Shown in pieces: positions 5,907 to 8,569 of a stretch of DNA of 8,569 nucleotides. Origin of the DNA: DATGLE01 sp035294325 (lineage in GTDB: Bacteria > Chloroflexota > Ktedonobacteria > Ktedonobacterales > Ktedonobacteraceae); assembly GCA_035294325.1 (NCBI GenBank), contig DATGLE010000186.1:1-8569 (forward strand), given 5' to 3'. Each line of letters begins with the position of its first letter. The first letter of the stretch is position 1. The notes under the pieces were generated by a model, which did no database searches, was not told the DNA's origin, and was given only the letters and a program-made list of their open reading frames with translations. Made by a program: the position numbers and the translations under genes.

Positions 5907-6940
5907 GTGAAAATACAGCCTGTACAGCGCTGACGCCGTGGCTGGATCCGGCGCTGGTACAGCAGGCGATGGACCTGATCGCGCCGACCAGACGTATCGC
6001 GCTCATCGCGCACGAGCACCCGGACGGCGATTGCATCGGCTCCGCGCTCGGCCTGGCGTTGATGCTGGAGCAGGCGGGGAAGGTATGCGTTCCCGCCTGC
6101 GCGGACCCGGCGCCAAAAACACTGGCCTTTTTGCCGGGCGTGGAGCGGTTGCAACAGACGCTGGGCGACGAGAACTTCGACCTGGTGATCGCGCTGGACG
6201 CGGGCGAACTCAAGCGCTTCGGCCCCCTTTACGAGCGGCACCGCGCTTTTCTCGACCGGGCAACGATCATCAATATCGACCACCATATCAGCAGCGAGGG
6301 CTGCGGCCAGGTCAATATTATCGATCCTGCTGCCGCCGCCACCGCCGAGATCGTGACGCTCTTTCAGCAGCAGGCACAGCTCCCGCTCAGCCAGGACGCC
6401 GCGCTCTGCCTGCTCACGGGTGTCATCACCGATACATCTTCGTTCCAGTTCACCAGCACGACGCCGCGCACAATGGAGGTCGGCGCCATCCTGCTGCGCG
6501 CCGGTGCAGTCGCGGAGACCATCGTCAAACCGATCTATCGCACGCGCCCGCTGGCCCAGGCGCGTTTTCAGGCGGCGGTGATTAGCAATGCGCGCACTTC
6601 CTGTGATGGGCGCCTCATCTGGTCCTATGCCACTGAGGAGACGCTGGCAGACACGGGGGCAAAGCCAGAGATGGACGATAATTTCTCCGGCATGCTGCGC
6701 GACATCGAGGGCGTGCAGATCGCGGCCTTCTTCAAAAACTATGGCGAGCCGGGCGTGACGCGGCTCAGCCTGCGCTGCGCCGCTCCCTATAACGCTGCCG
6801 CGATCTGCCAGCGTTTTGGCGGCGGCGGCCACGAACGCGCCGCCGGAGCCACCATCCCTCTGCCCATGCAGGAGGCGATACCTCTGGTCCTGGCCGCCCT
6901 GGAACAGGAGATCAAGAATAACACGGGTAGCAACGAGTGA
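5903..6940 (+). CDS. nrnA: DHH/DHHA1 phosphoesterase, NrnA-type nanoRNase/pAp phosphatase
   Basis: A 345-residue cytoplasmic enzyme of the DHH superfamily. NrnA proteins degrade short oligoribonucleotides (2-5 nt) and remove the 3' phosphate of pAp, replacing Orn and CysQ where these are absent. The metal-binding motifs are complete: HEHPDGDC (37-44), LDAGE (98-102, D99), DHH (126-128) and TGVITDTSSF (172-181, D177). The C-terminal DHHA1 substrate-binding motif GGGGHERAAG is at 306-315. The start overlaps the rbfA stop (ATGA at 5903-5906), which indicates translational coupling. Members of this family sit between rbfA and truB in many Gram-positive-type bacteria and Chloroflexota. The family call is firm; the exact substrate preference is inferred from family knowledge. 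Confidence 0.94.
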   Translation: MSENTACTALTPWLDPALVQQAMDLIAPTRRIALIAHEHPDGDCIGSALGLALMLEQAGKVCVPACADPAPKTLAFLPGVERLQQTLGDENFDLVIALDAGELKRFGPLYERHRAFLDRATIINIDHHISSEGCGQVNIIDPAAAATAEIVTLFQQQAQLPLSQDAALCLLTGVITDTSSFQFTSTTPRTMEVGAILLRAGAVAETIVKPIYRTRPLAQARFQAAVISNARTSCDGRLIWSYATEETLADTGAKPEMDDNFSGMLRDIEGVQIAAFFKNYGEPGVTRLSLRCAAPYNAAAICQRFGGGGHERAAGATIPLPMQEAIPLVLAALEQEIKNNTGSNE

Positions 6941-6992
6941 ATATTAGATACGTTTACTCTCCATTGCTTCCACTGCTCTTTTGAGAACATTT

Positions 6993-7895
6993 ATGGATGG
7001 TATTCTCAACATCAACAAAGAGGTGGGCATGACCTCGCACGATGTTGTGGGCAGAGTGCGCAGGCTGCTCAAACAGAAACGTGTGGGGCACGCCGGGACG
7101 CTCGATCCCGCCGCCGGCGGCGTCCTGCCCATCTGCATCGGTCAGGGAACGCGCGTCGCCGAATATCTCAGCGAGAGCGGCAAGGCGTATCAGGCCGAAA
7201 TCGTCTTTGGCATCGTCACCGATACCTATGATGCAGAGGGCGCTATCATACGCCAGAGTGACACTACTGGCCTCACCCTGGAGATGATCGAGCAGGCGCT
7301 GCCCGCTTTTCTCGGGCCGCAGATGCAGGTGCCGCCGCGCTACTCCGCGATCAAAATCCAGGGGCAGGCGGCCTATAAGCGCGCACGCGCGGGTGAAGAG
7401 ATCACGCTTGAGCCGCGCCCGATTGAAATCTACAGCCTGCACGTCATCGCCTGGCACGAGCAGCCGCCGCGACTCACCCTGGCTATCGAGTGCAGCAAGG
7501 GGACCTACATCCGCTCCCTCACTCACGATCTTGGGGAACGGCTGGGCTATGGCGCCCATCTCGCCGCGCTGCTGCGCACACGCAGCGGCCCATTCACATT
7601 AGAGGGCAGCATTACCCTGGAGCAGCTTGCCGCCGCGAGCGAGCAGGGCACCGTCAGCGATTACCTCCTCCCCATCGATTACGCCTTGCAGCACCTTCCC
7701 TCGCTCCACCTCGACGCCGCCACCGTCGAGGGCGTTCTACATGGCAACCCATTCCATCACCAGGCGCAGCCCTCCACGTCAGTGCAGTCCGGCACGGATC
7801 TCGCACGCGTCTACGCTCCCAACGGCCAGTTTCTCGCCATCGCCGCCTGGGATGGCAAGCACCATATCTGGCAGCCCAAAAAAGTTCTAGCATAA
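6993..7895 (+). CDS. truB: tRNA pseudouridine(55) synthase TruB
   Basis: A 300-residue enzyme that converts U55 of the tRNA T-loop to pseudouridine. The N-terminus MDGILNINKEVGMTSHDVV is the classic TruB start, so ATG at 6993 is chosen over a TTG 12 nt upstream in the same frame. The catalytic aspartate is D38 in GHAGTLDPAAGGVLPICIG (32-50). Other conserved parts are PPRYSAIKIQGQAAYKRAR (114-132) and CSKGTYIRSL (167-176). The C-terminal part (about 230-300) has a PUA-like short domain ending with YAPNGQFLAIA. The ribosome binding site is weak (GAGA at 6983-6986). The gap to nrnA is 52 nt, without a clear promoter or terminator, so the gene is probably cotranscribed. No terminator with a T-run is seen behind it. 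Confidence 0.97.
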   Translation: MDGILNINKEVGMTSHDVVGRVRRLLKQKRVGHAGTLDPAAGGVLPICIGQGTRVAEYLSESGKAYQAEIVFGIVTDTYDAEGAIIRQSDTTGLTLEMIEQALPAFLGPQMQVPPRYSAIKIQGQAAYKRARAGEEITLEPRPIEIYSLHVIAWHEQPPRLTLAIECSKGTYIRSLTHDLGERLGYGAHLAALLRTRSGPFTLEGSITLEQLAAASEQGTVSDYLLPIDYALQHLPSLHLDAATVEGVLHGNPFHHQAQPSTSVQSGTDLARVYAPNGQFLAIAAWDGKHHIWQPKKVLA

Positions 7896-7897
7896 TA

Positions 7898-7917
7898 CTC
7901 ATCGCGCCTGCGTCGCT
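7898..7917 (-). repeat. Dispersed GC-rich tail, reverse-strand copy
   Basis: Read on the - strand this is AGCGACGCAGGCGCGATGAG, 18 of 20 identical to 860-879. It starts 2 nt after the truB stop. It is inverted relative to the weaker related sequence at 8153-8180, so the two copies bracket the repeat-rich region between truB and ribF. Confidence 0.55.
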
Positions 7918-7954
7918 CTCAGGCTCAGAGGCTCGCCTCCATTGCCTCCCATTA

Positions 7955-8102
7955 TGAATGTTAACGATCAAGATCGGGAATGCCGGGGTGTGGTAGGGGC
8001 ACGGCGCCGGCTGGGTGGGGTGGGGAGCGGTGGGGGCCGAAGCCGCGCCCCTACGTTGTCCCATCATCCCTTCCCCTTGCCAACCTTGTTCGTTAATATT
8101 CA
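7955..8102. mobile_element. MITE-like element, 148 bp, with imperfect terminal inverted repeats
   Basis: The left end 7955-7980 (TGAATGTTAACGATCAAG...) and the reverse complement of the right end 8077-8102 (TGAATATTAACGAACAAG...) match at 21 of 26 positions. Both ends are flanked by TTA (7952-7954 and 8103-8105), a possible 3-bp target duplication. A second, subterminal inverted repeat pairs GTAGGGGC (7993-8000) with GCCCCTAC (8047-8054). The AT-rich ends enclose a GC-rich core. There is no transposase and no credible ORF, so it would be non-autonomous. The family of the parent transposon cannot be assigned from this window. Confidence 0.6.
8013..8036 (+). other. G-quadruplex-type motif
   Basis: Four G-runs of 3, 4, 4 and 5 with loops T, T and AGCGGT fit the canonical G3+N1-7 pattern. 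It lies in the GC-rich core of the MITE-like element, on the coding strand upstream of ribF. Whether it folds in the cell is not known. Confidence 0.55.
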
Positions 8103-8106
8103 TTAT

Positions 8107-8152
8107 GTAAGAGATGGCTGCTGCGTCCGCCGCCGCAGCAGCCATCTCTTAC
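8107..8152. repeat. Perfect 19-bp inverted repeat with an 8-nt loop
   Basis: The left arm 8107-8125 (GTAAGAGATGGCTGCTGCG) is exactly complementary to 8134-8152, with the loop TCCGCCGC. It begins right at the flank of the MITE-like element. A second small hairpin follows (AGCGCC-ACA-GGCGCT, 8161-8175) inside a sequence distantly related to the GC-rich tails behind the other two hairpins. It has no T-run. Confidence 0.8.
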
Positions 8153-8217
8153 GCTCGCGAAGCGCCACAGGCGCTGAGCAGCCGGGCAAAGGGGATCCGA
8201 CGAGCTACCTCGCATCC

Positions 8218-8253
8218 ATACTACCATTATTCAATAAGCTGTGGTAGTATAAG
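8218..8253 (+). promoter_or_regulatory. Dyad overlapping a possible ribF promoter
   Basis: ATACTACCA (8218-8226) and TGGTAGTAT (8242-8250) form a perfect 9-bp inverted repeat; inside it lies a second dyad, TTATT-C-AATAA (8227-8237). The right arm coincides with possible -10 boxes: TAGTAT (8245-8250) with an extended TGG, or TATAAG (8248-8253). No good -35 box is present, so the promoter would depend on the extended -10 or an activator. The dyad could be an operator or an RNA stem. Confidence 0.35.
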
Positions 8254-8311
8254 CTAGAAAATCAAGGGTCGGTTCTCCCAGAACAGTGAGGAGTACCTTA
8301 TATATAAAGGC

Positions 8312-8569
8312 ATGGAATTAATAACAACTTTATCGCCCGGCGAGCCTATCGCAATCACCATTGGGAATTTTGATGGCATTCACAGGGGACATCAGCGCCT
8401 GATGCACGAACTACGTGCGCTGGCCGAGGCTCTGGGCTGCAAACCCGTAATGATCACTTTTTCGCCCCACACGCTGATGGTCGTCAAGCCGGATATCTAT
8501 GTCCAGTATTTGACGACACTTGAGGAGAAGATCGCACTGGCAAGAGAATATGGCGGTATCGCCGACTAC
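8312..8569 (+). CDS. ribF: Bifunctional riboflavin kinase/FAD synthetase RibF, N-terminal part
   Basis: The 86 visible residues are the start of the FAD synthetase (nucleotidyltransferase) domain; the gene runs off the window. The signature ITIGNFDGIHRGHQRLM (residues 15-31) holds the nucleotide-binding HxGH-type motif, and VMITFSPHTLMVVKP (46-60) matches the second conserved strand, where most relatives have PHP instead of PHT. The riboflavin kinase domain expected downstream is not visible. RibF phosphorylates riboflavin to FMN and adenylates FMN to FAD. The ATG at 8312 is chosen because the signature lies at the normal distance from it. The ribosome binding site is poor: GAGGAG at 8288-8293 is 18 nt away, and AAAGG at 8306-8310 is too close. 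It commonly follows truB in bacteria, but here 416 bp of repeats separate them. Confidence 0.93.
   Translation, partial: MELITTLSPGEPIAITIGNFDGIHRGHQRLMHELRALAEALGCKPVMITFSPHTLMVVKPDIYVQYLTTLEEKIALAREYGGIADY

Noticed and set aside
6981..6992. TTG at 6981 as the truB start
   Set aside because: The family consensus begins at MDGIL with ATG 6993, and no ribosome binding sequence is placed for the TTG.
7896..7949. Intrinsic terminator behind truB
   Set aside because: Only a short GAGGC-TC-GCCTC hairpin is present at 7928-7939, with a loop too small and no T-run.
7942..8247. 101-codon + strand frame between truB and ribF
   Set aside because: It crosses the MITE-like element, the G-rich core and the hairpin. 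The peptide is compositionally odd and has no ribosome binding site.
8153..8311. FMN riboswitch upstream of ribF
   Set aside because: I looked for the conserved RFN elements because ribF can be so controlled, but the characteristic motifs are absent. Only simple local hairpins are seen, for example GGAT...CGAG-CTAC-CTCG...ATCC at 8193-8217.

Overview
This window carries a bacterial housekeeping cluster for transcription, translation and RNA processing, in the order nusA - ylxR - infB - rbfA - nrnA - truB - ribF. All genes are on the + strand, and the cluster is preceded by the 3' end of an NrfD-family membrane protein gene. The DNA is GC-rich. The gene order, the NrfD-type neighbour and the style of the proteins suggest a member of the Chloroflexota, possibly a Ktedonobacteria-like lineage. 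That placement is an inference from recall and not something the sequence proves.

Layout. Positions 2-610: C-terminal 202 residues of an NrfD/PsrC-like integral membrane subunit. Positions 611-1062: a non-coding region with three almost identical 67-68 bp tandem repeats, a long GC-rich hairpin, a very good sigma70-type promoter (TTTACA-17-TATAAT with an extended -10) and a leader hairpin. Positions 1063-2538: nusA and ylxR, tightly spaced. Positions 2539-3093: a 555 bp break holding a perfect 30-bp inverted repeat, a second good promoter (TTGCAA-17-TATACT), a 22-bp palindrome and a terminator-like stem-loop, so infB probably has its own promoter and a structured leader. Positions 3094-7895: infB, rbfA, nrnA and truB, packed with gaps of 8 nt, an ATGA overlap and 52 nt. 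Positions 7896-8311: a second repeat-rich break with a MITE-like element, a G-quadruplex motif, another long hairpin and a dyad. Positions 8312-8569: the N-terminal 86 residues of RibF, cut by the window end.

How the genes work together. NusA controls RNA polymerase pausing, termination and antitermination. YlxR is a small RNA-binding protein. IF2 places initiator tRNA on the ribosome and RbfA matures the 30S subunit. NrnA clears short oligoribonucleotides and pAp, TruB makes pseudouridine 55 in tRNA, and RibF makes FMN and FAD. rimP, often upstream of nusA, and ylxQ, often between ylxR and infB, are not present at their usual places.

The genes are ordinary. The unusual content lies in the three intergenic breaks. 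Each holds a long perfect or nearly perfect hairpin followed by a related GC-rich tail (core GCAGGCGCGAGGAG), which looks like a dispersed family of intergenic elements. At two of the sites a fresh promoter starts within about 20 bp after the tail.
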